The notes under the pieces were generated by a model that saw only the letters and a program-made list of their open reading frames with translations, was not told the origin of the DNA and made no database searches. Below, piece after piece: positions 54,940-64,000 of a stretch of DNA of 64,000 bases. Numbering within the stretch: the stretch's first letter is position 1; each line of letters opens with the position of its first letter. The translations under genes were made by a program, and so were the position numbers. Source of the DNA: Bradyrhizobium sp. 186 (GTDB lineage Bacteria > Pseudomonadota > Alphaproteobacteria > Rhizobiales > Xanthobacteraceae); contig NZ_CP082164.1 in assembly GCF_023101685.1 (NCBI RefSeq), positions 5,580,001-5,644,000 on the forward strand, given 5' to 3'.

Positions 54940-55263
54940 GGGTGTGGGGCAAGGGCTGCAAGAACGTGTCTGGGAACTCAATACACCGGATTCTGGCTCG
55001 GGAACACGCGCAATCTAGCAATCCGTAGCCCTGAACCGTCCGCAACCGTCGCGCGAGCCCCATTCGTTAACAAAGGGTTAAAGGCCTCACATGGTCCTTC
55101 CGCTTCGAAAGTTCCCGCGTCCAATCCGTATTTTGCCGCATTGTTGCGTGAGCGTGAGGAATGCGAAACGATGCCGTGTCATCGTTTTTGATGTCGTTTT
55201 GATTCTCGAGCCGCATGTCGTCGCGGACCTTGGTTTGTACTGGTTTCGCAGGGGGACCACGCA

Positions 55264-57465
55264 ATGAACCAGCGCCTACGCTCGCTCGCGTGTGTCGTTG
55301 CCATGGCCGCTGTGGCCCTCCTCCCTACCGAGTTGGCGGCGAAGAGCAGTCACAAATCGTCCGCGTCGAAGAAGACGCATGAGGCCAAGGACAGCAACAA
55401 GACTGGCAAACAACGCCATGCCGCTACGGTCAAGTCGCGCCACGGCAAGCATGCCGACGCCAAACGCAAGTCGAAGAAGCCGGACGACGAGCCTTCGGAC
55501 AAGCCGGCACCGCCACCACTCACCGGCGATCTCGCCGCGCTGAAGGACGCAATCGATCTTACACGCAAGGGCAAGAACGACGACGCGAGCGCGGCGCGCG
55601 ACCGGATCGCCGATCCCGCCGGACAGAAGCTGGCCGATTGGTTCATGCTGCGCCATTCCGAGAGCACGGCGAATTTCAAACGCTATGCCGCCTTCCTCGC
55701 CGCCAATCCGGACTGGCCGAGCAGTGCGCTGTTGCGACGCCGCGCCGAGGCGCGGCTGTGGCAGGAAAAAAGCGACGCGGCCACCGTGCACAAATTCACC
55801 ATGGACCGGCCGACCAGCGCCAAGGGCAGGTTCGCGCTGGCCCGCGTGCTGCTCGCCGAGGGCGACAGCGACAGGGCCGCGCGTCTCGTGCGCGAAGCCT
55901 GGCGCACCGACGAATTGTCCGATCGGAGCGAGGAGGATTCGTACGAAGCGTTCCGCGATCTCCTGACGGCTGACGATCATCGCGCCCGCATGGACAAGCG
56001 CCTGGGGGCGAAAGACTACGCTGGTGCTCGGCGCGCGGCCAAGCGGCTCGGCGAGGATGCGCTCGCGATCGTGAAGGCCTGCGCTGCGGTCACCGGCAAG
56101 GCCAACAAGGCCAAGGACTATCTCGATGACGTCTCGACCGAAGCGCGTCGCGATCTCGGCTATGTCCTGTGCCGCGCGCAATGGCATCTCCAGCAAGACC
56201 GCATCGACGACGCGGCGGAGGTAATCCTGGCCGCCGCGCCCGACACGATGGCGGCGCAGGACACCGATGCATGGTGGCGCGAGCGGCGCTTGCTTGCGCG
56301 CAAGCTGCTCGACCAGGGCAAGTTCAAGACCGCCTACGACGTGGTGCGCACCGCCGCGGTGCCGGCAATGGAGGTCTACCGCGTCGACTATCACTTCATG
56401 TGCGGCTGGATCGCACTGCGCTATCTCGACGATCCCAAAGCCGCGTTGACGCACTTCGCGGCGATCGACGAGGGCTCAGCCAATCCACTCGCATTGTCGC
56501 GGGCCCATTACTGGCGCGGCCGTGCGGCCGAGGCGATGGGCGCAACGGTCGACGCGCGCCTGAGCTATCAGGTTGCGGCCCGCTATCCGACTGCCTATTA
56601 CGGCCAGCTCGCGCGCGCAAAGCTCGGCCTCGACGGCATCGAGCTGCGTCCACCCTCGCCCGTGCCGGCCGCGGCCGACACGCCGCCCGCGGACGAGCGC
56701 GTGCGTGCGGCGGAGATGCTTTATGCCATCGGCGAACGCGACGTCGCCTTCTATTTCGCCGAGGATTTTGCCAAGGAGAGCACCGACGTCGCAGCGCTCG
56801 AAGCGCTCGGCGAGCTTGCCGGCCGGCGCATCGATGCGCGCGCGATGCTCGAGATCGGAAAATCGGCGCTGGCGCGCGGGCTCGCGCTCGAAAACTACGC
56901 CTTCCCGACCATCGGCATCCCCGAGCACAAGCAGGTCGCGCCGGCCATCGAGACCAGCGTGATCTATTCGGTGGCACGCACCGAAAGCTCGTTCGACCAG
57001 CGCGACAAGTCGGCCGCCAATGCGGTCGGGCTGATGCAGGTGACGCCGGAAGCGGGACGCGATACCGCAAAGCGCTTCGGCCTGACCTACGATTGGGACA
57101 AGATGGTCTCAGATCCCGTCTACAACACGCAGATGGGCGCGGCCGAGCTCAGCGCACTTCTTTCGGAATATCGCGGCAACCAGATCATGACCTTTGCCGG
57201 CTACAATGCCGGCCGCGGCCGGGTGCGCGAATGGGTGCAGGCGCGTGGCGATCCCAGGGATCCCAAGATCGATCCGGTCGATTGGGTCGAGCGCATCCCG
57301 CTGTCGGAGACGCGCAACTACGTCCAGCGGGTGATGGAGAACGTGCTGATCTACCGCGCGCGTTTCGAGGGCGCGGGCGCCGTGGCCGGCAAGAGCGAGC
57401 AGCGCGTGGTGACGCAGGCGGTCGGCGCGACCTTACCTGTGGCTGCCGCAGCACCCGCTCCCTAG
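55264..57465 (+). CDS. Lytic murein transglycosylase, Slt70-like
   Basis: 733 residues. Signal peptide RLRSLACVVAMAAVALLPTE, a long Lys/His/Ser-rich linker (about 28-85, HKSSASKKTHEAKDSNKTGK), then a helical superhelix (about 90-540; AKRLGEDALAIVKACAAVTG and SRAHYWRGRAAEAMGATVDA), and the SLT catalytic domain (about 565-700) with the Glu in YSVARTESSFDQRD and AANAVGLMQVTPEAGRDTAK, AGYNAGRGRVREW. Cleaves the glycan chains of peptidoglycan from the periplasm. The basic linker may bind the wall or outer membrane. Monocistronic, divergent from the broken cyclase. Confidence 0.9.
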   Translation: MNQRLRSLACVVAMAAVALLPTELAAKSSHKSSASKKTHEAKDSNKTGKQRHAATVKSRHGKHADAKRKSKKPDDEPSDKPAPPPLTGDLAALKDAIDLTRKGKNDDASAARDRIADPAGQKLADWFMLRHSESTANFKRYAAFLAANPDWPSSALLRRRAEARLWQEKSDAATVHKFTMDRPTSAKGRFALARVLLAEGDSDRAARLVREAWRTDELSDRSEEDSYEAFRDLLTADDHRARMDKRLGAKDYAGARRAAKRLGEDALAIVKACAAVTGKANKAKDYLDDVSTEARRDLGYVLCRAQWHLQQDRIDDAAEVILAAAPDTMAAQDTDAWWRERRLLARKLLDQGKFKTAYDVVRTAAVPAMEVYRVDYHFMCGWIALRYLDDPKAALTHFAAIDEGSANPLALSRAHYWRGRAAEAMGATVDARLSYQVAARYPTAYYGQLARAKLGLDGIELRPPSPVPAAADTPPADERVRAAEMLYAIGERDVAFYFAEDFAKESTDVAALEALGELAGRRIDARAMLEIGKSALARGLALENYAFPTIGIPEHKQVAPAIETSVIYSVARTESSFDQRDKSAANAVGLMQVTPEAGRDTAKRFGLTYDWDKMVSDPVYNTQMGAAELSALLSEYRGNQIMTFAGYNAGRGRVREWVQARGDPRDPKIDPVDWVERIPLSETRNYVQRVMENVLIYRARFEGAGAVAGKSEQRVVTQAVGATLPVAAAAPAP

Positions 57466-57539
57466 TCGCCGCCGCCGGGGCTGGACGCGGCGGTACCAAG
57501 GTCGCGGTGCTGCGGCTTCCACGCGACGCCGTCGCGCAG

Positions 57540-57905
57540 CTAGATGTCACCTCCTTCCATCGTGATCAGATCGCGAGCGTCCAAAAGCGCGCCGGTCAAC
57601 GCTCCTGCGAAAGTCCACATCTGTATCGTGGAGCTCCAGCACGAGACCGCACTCAAGACTGCAAGGAGCTCGACGGCATTGCGGGCGGCGACCGCAAGGT
57701 TGTCGGCCGCTTGCGTCCCGGCGCGGCCGGGCGTCGACCACCGCATCATCAGCGTCACGACCTCGCTTCGGCGGTAGCAATCGTAGTCGCAGTACCGGCG
57801 CTGCGTCCGCGCATGCCGGACATAGCCGGATCGGAGTGGCTGCGAGCAGGTGCAGCACGCGGCCTCGCGCGACGGAGGTTCGTGATTGACCACCACGAAC
57901 CTCAT
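57540..57905 (-). CDS. Cysteine-rich small protein A
   Basis: 121 residues starting MRFVVVNHEPPSREAACCTC. Cysteines come as ACCTC near 17-20 and RYCDYDCYRRSEV near 40-48, a four-Cys metal-binding pattern. The C-terminal half is hydrophobic (AADNLAVAARNAVELLAVLS; TIQMWTFAGALTGALLDARD), probably membrane-associated. Its ATG overlaps the stop of the paralogue upstream (ATGA), so it is translationally coupled. Confidence 0.55.
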   Translation of the reverse strand: MRFVVVNHEPPSREAACCTCSQPLRSGYVRHARTQRRYCDYDCYRRSEVVTLMMRWSTPGRAGTQAADNLAVAARNAVELLAVLSAVSCWSSTIQMWTFAGALTGALLDARDLITMEGGDI

Positions 57906-58096
57906 GACGCCGCCCTCACGATATCCTTCTGCTCCGCGAGCGTTTCGCAGAACAGCGCATAACATTCATAGTCGCAGTAAGGCAGACGGGTCCCAATCTC
58001 GCGCAGATAGCTGCCGCCAATGCGCTCGCAGCACTGCAAGCACCAAGTTTGCCGGAACGGAGTCCTGTCGTTCACCAGTACGAATGCGAATCTCAT
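57902..58096 (-). CDS. Cysteine-rich small protein B, paralogue of A
   Basis: 64 residues: MRFAFVLVNDRTPFRQTWCL then QCCERIGGSYLREIGTRLPY and CDYECYALF. It shares the MRFxxVxN opening and the CxxC(C)...YCDYxCY pattern with protein A, so the two arose by duplication. It overlaps the secreted protein gene upstream by four bases (ATGA). Probably binds zinc or a related metal; function unknown. Confidence 0.6.
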   Translation of the reverse strand: MRFAFVLVNDRTPFRQTWCLQCCERIGGSYLREIGTRLPYCDYECYALFCETLAEQKDIVRAAS

Positions 58097-58485
58097 GTGG
58101 CACCTCCCAAAGCGAAACAGTAGACGCTGTCCAGCGGAGAGAGCGCGGGTGGAGGAGCGCAAAGATGATTCCGACCGTCGGGATTATCCCTGTTTCGCTC
58201 CACTTTTTGCGCTGGAATCAGGATGTACTTCCCGTCCTCCCTGCGCCGCGCATAGATGTGGCCGTCGACATACTTGATATCGGTCGGATAACAGTCGGCG
58301 CTATTGCAGCAGCTCAGCGTCGGATTGTCCGGCATATGCCAGGTCGAATAGAATTTCTCGTGCAGCGCCTGGTCCTGGGGCGGATGCTGGCGATGAACGG
58401 CACCTTGTTCCGCCTCCTGCGCCTGGACTGTCGCAATCAGGCCGGGGAGAACGATCGAGAGGAGGAGCTTGCAAGAACGGTTCAA
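58093..58485 (-). CDS. Small secreted cysteine-containing protein
   Basis: 130 residues. Signal peptide MNRSCKLLLSIVLPGLIATV (cleavage after QAQ). Mature part: STWHMPDNPTLSCCNSADCY carries three cysteines, then GHIYARREDG-like loop and a late Cys pair (HLCAPPPALSPLDSVYCFAL). Pattern resembles small periplasmic proteins of unknown function common in Bradyrhizobium. First gene of a three-gene overlapped set (ATGA at 58093-58096). Confidence 0.65.
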   Translation of the reverse strand: MNRSCKLLLSIVLPGLIATVQAQEAEQGAVHRQHPPQDQALHEKFYSTWHMPDNPTLSCCNSADCYPTDIKYVDGHIYARRREDGKYILIPAQKVERNRDNPDGRNHLCAPPPALSPLDSVYCFALGGAT

Positions 58486-58538
58486 CGCGCAGCCTCCCGA
58501 ACGAAATTATTGATCGGCGCCAGCTCTTCCGTTGATCC

Positions 58539-58727
58539 TCACGCGACCTGAGCCCGGAACAACCATCGGCGGTCGCGTTCGCTGCGCGTCCGGAAATGAT
58601 CGAGGCACTTCTTGGAGCAGAGCGGGGTCCGCCAGGAATAGTAACGTATCAGGCCAAACTTTCCGCTACAGACGGCACAGCCTTTGTCTGAAGAAGGACG
58701 CTCAGACGGCTCCGATTTATCGCACAT
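58539..58727 (-). CDS. Small zinc-binding-type protein
   Basis: 62 residues: MCDKSEPSERPSSDKGCAVC then SGKFGLIRYYSWRTPLCSKK and CLDHFRTRSERDRRWLF. The CAVC...CSKKC arrangement (four Cys) is that of a treble-clef or zinc-ribbon. Separate from the overlapped set by 53 bp but in the same direction. Related small zinc proteins are often regulators or chaperones; none is assigned here. Confidence 0.6.
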   Translation of the reverse strand: MCDKSEPSERPSSDKGCAVCSGKFGLIRYYSWRTPLCSKKCLDHFRTRSERDRRWLFRAQVA

Positions 58728-59250
58728 CGTTCTCTCCCTTATTCTGTCGCTGCTCTGTTGCTTGTTCGATTCTCGAGATCACGCGGGTAAGTGGATTGCC
58801 GGGACCGCGGCTTCGTCTTTCGTCGCGCACCCGTCGGTGAGATCGCCTGAACCGTGCGCTTGAGACCGCAATTGACCGCGCAATCGACCCTTCCCGATTG
58901 GTCATAAGGCTATTCCGTCGACCACCAAGCTCAATTGTACGGAGGTAAATGACCGACATGACTAGGGATGCGGGAGCTATACCTAGGTTTGTCCCGTAGT
59001 TGCCCGGGGTTTGCGCCGGGGCCCAGTCGCAACGAGACGGCGCACGCTGTGCAAGTTGCACGGTGACCGCGAAATCCCGGCTCGCGCGGCGCGCCCGATG
59101 CGCTGCGGCGAACAGCGCGGCAAGCGGCAAATTCGAAAGGTGAGACATCGCTGAAACGCGACTCATCCGACTTTGGTCGGAAGGAATTGCCCATGCAGTT
59201 GCAACGTGCTCTACTTCTGTTCACCGCAGGGACCGCCGGGACCGTCTGCG
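58728..59250. other. Intergenic region upstream of the three-PAS kinase
   Basis: About 520 bp between divergent genes. No gene, hairpin or known operator is clear. A run of antisense-like frames is present but of low quality. Promoters for both sides must lie here. Confidence 0.35.
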
Positions 59251-61515
59251 ATGAAGCTTGGCCGGGCAACGACATTCGGGAAGTCAGCCGCGCAGTTCGT
59301 CTTCGGCTGCTTCGGGCTGGCGGTGGTGACCGCGGCCTGCTTTTTCCTCCAGATCGGGCTCGCAGCGACCGCCTGCTGTTTTCTCGTGGTGATCCTGCTG
59401 TTCGCGCTCGCGGACAATTTTCTGGCCTCAGGTCTGCTGGCTCTCCTCGCTGTTGCCGCGCTCGACTATTTTTCGGCACCGCCCCTCTTTGATTTCCGTG
59501 TCGCCGATCCGCAGGATCGCCTGGTGATCGTTCCCTTCCTGCTCGCGTGCCTGATCGGGTCGGGGGTGATCCAGCAGGCCCGCAGCGAACGGCAAGTTAC
59601 CCGCGCCAAGCCGAGCTCCGGATCCGGCGATGCCGATTTGCGCGAGGCGGTGAAGCAATGGCAGCAAATCTTCGAGCACAACCCGGTCATGTATTTCATG
59701 GTCGATCCGGCTGGAACCGTGGTGAACGTGAATACGTTCGGCGCCGCACAACTGGGCTATACGACGGCGGAGTTGATCGGCCAATCCGTGCTGGACGTGT
59801 TCTTCGAGGAAGACCGCGACTTCGTCCGCCAATGTGTAGCGCTCTGCCTTGAGACCGTCGATCAGTCACACACCTGGGAAATCCGGAAGGTACGCAAGGA
59901 CGGCTCGGTGCTGTGGGTGCGCGAGAACGCCAAGGCCATGCTGCGGGCCGATGGCAGACCGACCGTGCTGGTGGCCTGTGAGAACGTTACCGAGCGCAAG
60001 GAAGCGGAGAATGCGCTGCGGCAGAGCGAGGCGTACCTCGCGCAGGCGCAGGAACTGAGCCACACCGGCAGCTTCGGCTGGAAGTCCATGACCGGCGAAA
60101 TCACCTGGTCGAAGGAGACCTATCGCATCTTCCAATGCGACGAGACGACGAAGCCCGAGATCCCGTTCATGCTCCAGCGCATCCATCCGGAGGACCGGCT
60201 CGCGGTGCAACGGACCACCGGTCGGGCGGCGCGCGAAGGCAAGGACTACGATCACGAATACCGGCTCGTGATGCCCGACGGCTTCGTGAAGCACGTCCAT
60301 GCGGTGGCCCGCGCCACGCGAGACGCCGGCGGCCAGTTGGAATTCGTCGGTTCGGTGAGCGACGTCACGGCGGCCAAGGAAACAGAACGACGACTTCGTG
60401 AAAGCGAGCAGCGTTTCCGCGACTACGCCGAGACCGCGTCCGACTGGTTTTGGGAGACCGGGCCGGACCATCGCGTCACCCAGATTTCGGAACATTCCGA
60501 TATAGCCGGCGTGGCCCCATCGGGGGTGGTCGGGCTCACGCGCTGGGACATTACTCCTGACGCCGAGCTCGAGCCGGAAAAGTGGCAACAGCATCGGGCG
60601 GCACTTGATGCCCACATCCCGTTCCGCGACCTGGTGTACCGGAGCAAAGACCGGAATGGACATCCGATCTATGTCCGCACCAGCGGCAAGCCCTTCTTCG
60701 ATGCCAACGGCGACTTCCTGGGCTATCGTGGTGTCTGCACTGATGTGACCGCGGCCATCCGGGCCGACCAGGCCGAAGAGGCGCTGCGCAAGGCGCAAGC
60801 CGAGCTCGCCCATGTGACGCGCGTCACGACACTCGGCGAGCTGACCGCCTCGATCGCCCATGAGATCAACCAGCCCCTCGCCGCCGTGATCGCCAATGCC
60901 GACGCCTGCATCGGTTGGCTTCAGCGCGATCCACCCAATCTCGGGTTGGCGCGCCGCTCGGTGGAATGGATCATCGAAGACGCCAACCGCGCCAGCGAGG
61001 TGATCCGCCACATCCGGGCGCTCGCCAAGAGAACCGACGTCGAGATGGCGCCGCTCGACGCCAACCGGGTCGTCCGGGAGGCGGTCGCGCTCGTTCAGCG
61101 CGAGATGGCGAGCCACGCAGTATCGGTACGAATGGAGCTGTCGTCGGCGCTACCCAGGATTTTCGGCGATCGAATCCAGTTGCAACAGATCCTGATCAAC
61201 CTGATCATGAACGGGATCGAGGCCATGGAAGACGTCGTCGATCGCCCGCGCGAGCTGGTGATCCGCTCGGGCTCGGATGAAAGCGCGGCGGTGCTGGTGA
61301 CCGTGACGGACCGCGGCGTCGGCCTCTGTGAAGACGCGATCGACCGCATGTTCATGCCGTTCTTTACCACGAAGGCCAGCGGCATGGGCATGGGACTGTC
61401 GATCTGCCGCTCCATCGTCGAAGCTCACGGCGGGCGGCTTTCGGCCTCGCCCAATCAGGGGTGCGGCGCGACATTTCAGATCACCCTGCCCTCGCATCAA
61501 GAGGAAGCATCGTGA
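59251..61515 (+). CDS. DUF4118 multi-PAS sensor histidine kinase
   Basis: 754 residues. N-terminal DUF4118 (KdpD-like) membrane domain, four helices (about 1-100), ending in [20 protein letters not shown]; then three PAS domains (about 125-250, 255-385, 390-515), HisKA with [20 protein letters not shown] (His near 539), and an ATPase domain ([52 protein letters not shown]). No haem-type FixL residue can be assigned by eye. ATG at 59251 preferred over an upstream TTG. Its TGA overlaps the GTG of the response regulator, so the pair is coupled. Confidence 0.88.
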   Translation: MKLGRATTFGKSAAQFVFGCFGLAVVTAACFFLQIGLAATACCFLVVILLFALADNFLASGLLALLAVAALDYFSAPPLFDFRVADPQDRLVIVPFLLACLIGSGVIQQARSERQVTRAKPSSGSGDADLREAVKQWQQIFEHNPVMYFMVDPAGTVVNVNTFGAAQLGYTTAELIGQSVLDVFFEEDRDFVRQCVALCLETVDQSHTWEIRKVRKDGSVLWVRENAKAMLRADGRPTVLVACENVTERKEAENALRQSEAYLAQAQELSHTGSFGWKSMTGEITWSKETYRIFQCDETTKPEIPFMLQRIHPEDRLAVQRTTGRAAREGKDYDHEYRLVMPDGFVKHVHAVARATRDAGGQLEFVGSVSDVTAAKETERRLRESEQRFRDYAETASDWFWETGPDHRVTQISEHSDIAGVAPSGVVGLTRWDITPDAELEPEKWQQHRAALDAHIPFRDLVYRSKDRNGHPIYVRTSGKPFFDANGDFLGYRGVCTDVTAAIRADQAEEALRKAQAELAHVTRVTTLGELTASIAHEINQPLAAVIANADACIGWLQRDPPNLGLARRSVEWIIEDANRASEVIRHIRALAKRTDVEMAPLDANRVVREAVALVQREMASHAVSVRMELSSALPRIFGDRIQLQQILINLIMNGIEAMEDVVDRPRELVIRSGSDESAAVLVTVTDRGVGLCEDAIDRMFMPFFTTKASGMGMGLSICRSIVEAHGGRLSASPNQGCGATFQITLPSHQEEAS

Positions 61516-62183
61516 CGGAGCGCGCCAAGCCTTCCCCACCGAAGGCGAACGACGATCAGCCGATCGTCTTCATCGTCGACGATGATGCGTCGATGCGCCG
61601 GGCGCTCACCAATCTCTTTGAATCGGTCGGCCTCAGGGTCGAGGCATTCGGCTCGGCGCCGCAACTCCTGCAAAGCGGGCCGCCGGAAGTACCCAGCTGC
61701 CTGGTGCTCGACATCCGCCTGCCGGGACTGAGCGGCCTTGACTTGCAGGCCGATCTCACCAGAGCAAATATCCACACACCCATCATCTTCATCACCGGCC
61801 ATGGCGACATTCCCATGACTGTCCGGGCCATGAAGAGCGGCGCGGTCGACTTCCTGACCAAGCCGGTGCGCGACCAGGACATCCTGGATGCAGTCCAGGC
61901 CGCGATCGAGCGGGATCGCAAGCGCCGCGACCTCGAGAAGACGGTCTCGGATGTGAGATGTCGCTTCGAGTCCCTCACTTCGCGCGAGCGGGACGTGTTG
62001 TCGCTGGTGACGTCCGGCCTGATGAACAAGCAGGTGGCCTCCGAGCTGCAACTGGCCGAAATAACCGTCAAGATCTATCGTGGCCAGATCATGCGCAAGA
62101 TGGGCGCGAAGTCGCTGGCCGACCTGGTGAGAATGGCCGAGACGCTGGGGATTCGGCGCACCAAGCCGAATGTACAAACCTAA
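61512..62183 (+). CDS. FixJ/NarL-type response regulator
   Basis: 223 residues with a GTG start overlapping the kinase stop (GTGA) and AGAGGAAG upstream. Receiver about 20-135: [33 protein letters not shown] (phospho-Asp), [19 protein letters not shown] and [10 protein letters not shown]. LuxR-type HTH about 155-215: [20 protein letters not shown] then [20 protein letters not shown]. Cognate of the upstream kinase; its targets are unknown. Confidence 0.9.
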   Translation: MTERAKPSPPKANDDQPIVFIVDDDASMRRALTNLFESVGLRVEAFGSAPQLLQSGPPEVPSCLVLDIRLPGLSGLDLQADLTRANIHTPIIFITGHGDIPMTVRAMKSGAVDFLTKPVRDQDILDAVQAAIERDRKRRDLEKTVSDVRCRFESLTSRERDVLSLVTSGLMNKQVASELQLAEITVKIYRGQIMRKMGAKSLADLVRMAETLGIRRTKPNVQT

Positions 62184-62273
62184 GTATGAGTTTCAAATCT
62201 CGCCCGGCGGGCCCACGTTACGCGTGGCCGCGAGTGCGACGGCAGGCGCATTCCCAGGCGAGGAGCGAACGTC

Positions 62274-62660
62274 TTGTCAGGACCTTCGGTAATTTCGGTG
62301 CTTGACGACGACCCCTATGTGCGGGCCGCAATCAACAACCTTCTAAAGTCGCGCGGGTACATTGTGCACACATTTGCATCCGCGGAGGAGTTTTTGGAAT
62401 CGACCGATTTGCGGGACGCCTCGTGCGTGATCGCGGACGTGCAGATGCCCGTCATGAGCGGGATCGACCTGCTGGCGCAGACGCGCGACCAAGGCTCGGC
62501 CACTCCGTTCATCTTCATTACGGCTTTCCCGGAGGAGAGCGTGCGTGCGCGTGCGCTCGAGGCCGGCGCAATCTGTTTTCTTGGCAAGCCGTTCGCCACC
62601 TCGGAGCTGATGCAATGCCTGGAGGTGGCGCTGCGAGGACGTGGGGAGGCCACGGCGTGA
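62274..62660 (+). CDS. Stand-alone receiver-domain protein
   Basis: 128 residues, receiver only, starting at TTG (SVISVLDDDPYVRAAINNLL), with GAGGAG upstream. Phosphorylation residues are all present: DDD, Asp in IADVQMPVMSGIDLLA, Thr in FITAFPEE and Lys in FLGKPFATSELM. No output domain. Positioned 90 bp after the FixJ-like gene; likely a shuttle or phosphate sink for the same kinase. Confidence 0.85.
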   Translation: MSGPSVISVLDDDPYVRAAINNLLKSRGYIVHTFASAEEFLESTDLRDASCVIADVQMPVMSGIDLLAQTRDQGSATPFIFITAFPEESVRARALEAGAICFLGKPFATSELMQCLEVALRGRGEATA

Positions 62661-62754
62661 TTCTCCCGCGGCCATCCTTCGAGACGGCCGCTTCGCGGCC
62701 TCCTCAGGATGAGGTCGGATGGCGCGGCGGCATAGGAAAAGCCTCAGACGTGGC

Positions 62755-63726
62755 TCAATCCACCTTGATATTGGCGGCCTTGATGATCGGCCACCATTTC
62801 GCGATCTCGGCCCTCTGGCGGGTGCCGAGGGCTTCGGGGGTGAGCTGATCCTGCGGCGTCATCTCCAGGCCCTGGCTTTCGAGCTGCTTCCTCACCGCGG
62901 GATCGTTCAGCGCTTCCACGGCCGCGGCGTTGAGCTTGGTCACGACCTCCTTCGGCGTCCCCTTCGGCACCCACAGGCCCGACCACAGCGTCATGTTGAA
63001 GCCTTTCAGCCCCGCCTCCTCCGCGGTCGGAATCTCGGGCGCCGACGACAGGCGCTTGTCGTCGGTGATGGCATAGGCGCGGATGGTGCCGGCGCGGACC
63101 TGGTTGATGGAATTGGAGGTCTGGTCGACGATGACGTCGATCTGGCCGGCGATGAGATCGTTCAGCGCGGGAGCGGTGCCGCGATACGGGACGTATTGCA
63201 GCTTGATGCCGCTGACGCTTTCAAAATAGACACCGGCGATGTGGCTGCCGGAGCCAGCACCCGCGGTGCCGGTAGTCGCGGGCGACGGCCGCGACTTGAG
63301 CCACGCCTGCAGCTCCTTCAGCGAGGTTGCAGGCACGGCGTTCTTGCTGACGACGATCATCGGGTTGCTCGGCAACAGCACCACCGGCTCGAGATCGGCG
63401 ACGAGATCGTAGTTGAGCTTGTAGACGGCGCCGTTGGCAACGTGCGTGCCGAGATGGCCGAAGGAGATGGTGTAGCCGTCGGGCGGCGAATGCACGGCAC
63501 GGCCGACGCCGATCGAGCCGCCGGCGCCGGTGACATTCTCGATCACCAGGGGCTGGCCGAGCGTCGTCCGCATCCGCTCGGCAAGCACCCGGGCCATCGC
63601 ATCCGACGGGCCGCCGGCCGCGAACGGCACGATGATGGTGATCGGGCGTGAAGGATATTCGTCGGCACGCGCGGCGCCCGCGAACACGAGAATGCCAACC
63701 AGCGCGGCCCAGACGGCCTTCTTCAT
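62755..63726 (-). CDS. TctC-type (Bug family) solute-binding protein
   Basis: 323 residues. Signal peptide MKKAVWAALVGILVFAGAAR; core YPSRPITIIVPFAAGGPSDA, then GHLGTHVANGAVYKLNYDLV and GKRxxPAL-like VPKGTPKEVVTKLNAAAVEA. These are periplasmic receptors for carboxylates, feeding tripartite tricarboxylate transporters (TctAB) or acting alone; no permease is adjacent. The start at 63726 begins the signal; an extension to 63798 lacks support. Confidence 0.87.
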   Translation of the reverse strand: MKKAVWAALVGILVFAGAARADEYPSRPITIIVPFAAGGPSDAMARVLAERMRTTLGQPLVIENVTGAGGSIGVGRAVHSPPDGYTISFGHLGTHVANGAVYKLNYDLVADLEPVVLLPSNPMIVVSKNAVPATSLKELQAWLKSRPSPATTGTAGAGSGSHIAGVYFESVSGIKLQYVPYRGTAPALNDLIAGQIDVIVDQTSNSINQVRAGTIRAYAITDDKRLSSAPEIPTAEEAGLKGFNMTLWSGLWVPKGTPKEVVTKLNAAAVEALNDPAVRKQLESQGLEMTPQDQLTPEALGTRQRAEIAKWWPIIKAANIKVD

Positions 63727-63810
63727 TGTCTTCTCCCCGACGATCTCATTGTTATTTTTTGTCCTCTTCCCGCACACGGGGAGAGGGGTCGTTCGCAACG
63801 TATTGCCGCG

Positions 63811-64000
63811 CTAGAACTGCGAAAAATCGATCGGCTTGTGGCGGTCCAGCGTACGCGTGACCGGCGGCAGCGGATATTTCAGGCCGGTGGCGCAGTTGAA
63901 CAGCATCACGCGGTCATTCTTGCTGACGCGGCCGTCGGCGAGGCTGTCCTTGTAGGCGGCGTAGGTGGCGGCGCCTTCCGGGCACAGTAGCAACCCCTCT
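63811..64000 (-). CDS. Partial threonine-synthase-like PLP enzyme (C-terminal end)
   Basis: The last 60-odd codons of a gene that extends past the right edge. PEGAATYAAYKDSLADGRVS, KNDRVMLFNCATGLKYPLPP and TRTLDRHKPIDFSQF match the C-terminal part of threonine synthase/threonine deaminase-type enzymes, where ATG-like NCATGLKY is near the conserved end. Start not visible. Lies 85 bp from the receptor gene, same direction. Confidence 0.7.
   Translation of the reverse strand, partial: EGLLLCPEGAATYAAYKDSLADGRVSKNDRVMLFNCATGLKYPLPPVTRTLDRHKPIDFSQF

Overview
The window looks like a chromosomal segment of a high-GC alphaproteobacterium, most likely Bradyrhizobium or a close relative. Reasons: an intracellular PHB depolymerase, many ABC and TTT solute receptors, FixJ-type regulators, Omp31-like porins, DUF4118 kinases, and intergenic palindromic repeats of the kind I associate with Bradyrhizobium (7641-7739, 8812-8895, 12775-12880, 26345-26475). 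This is from recall of families; no search was run.

Layout. 1-3760: remnant of a mobile element, with a leftward operon of small unknown proteins plus a winged-helix replication-type protein, an opposing AlpA-like regulator and a broken gene. 3761-4531: no convincing gene, but a divergent inverted pair of similar short sequences. 4532-11288: porin, GMC oxidoreductase, GNAT, SMP-30-like lactonase, small secreted protein, cupin and GST. 11469-12692: PHB depolymerase phaZ. 12693-17520: a 4.8 kb block with a SAM-cyclase-AAA-TPR giant and a small membrane protein; it is bounded by a 40-bp repeat of the phaZ 3' end (19 bp exact), as left by integration into a gene end. 17538-24332: a seven-gene operon with a divergent LysR regulator (two arginase-family hydrolases, a complete polar amino-acid ABC importer and a DUF1989 protein), probably uptake and breakdown of a guanidino compound. 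24450-33223: an oligopeptide-type ABC importer with a fused double ATPase, a 2-hydroxyacid reductase and a DAO-type flavoprotein, opposite an XRE-cupin regulator. 33352-36934: hybrid histidine kinase, cupin, secreted protein. 37057-41651: di-haem peroxidase and phospholipase-C-like enzyme pair, GNAT, orphan solute receptor. 41903-48531: RND efflux pair convergent with a Kef-type antiporter carrying two Usp domains.

48532-54939 is an accessory stretch: an IS110-family element with a structured 3' flank (candidate bridge RNA), a MerR-type metal regulator with a textbook 19-bp-spacer promoter driving a MerT-like membrane protein, and at least two genes broken by frameshifts (a small lipoprotein and a receptor adenylate cyclase). 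55264-58727: a Slt-type lytic transglycosylase and a run of four small cysteine-rich proteins. 59251-62660: a three-PAS histidine kinase translationally coupled to a FixJ-like regulator, followed by a lone receiver. 62755-64000: a TctC-like receptor and the C-terminal end of a threonine-synthase-like PLP enzyme cut by the window edge.

No rRNA, tRNA or CRISPR array was seen. Most start choices rest on visible Shine-Dalgarno sequences, overlaps or signal peptides and are stated per entry.
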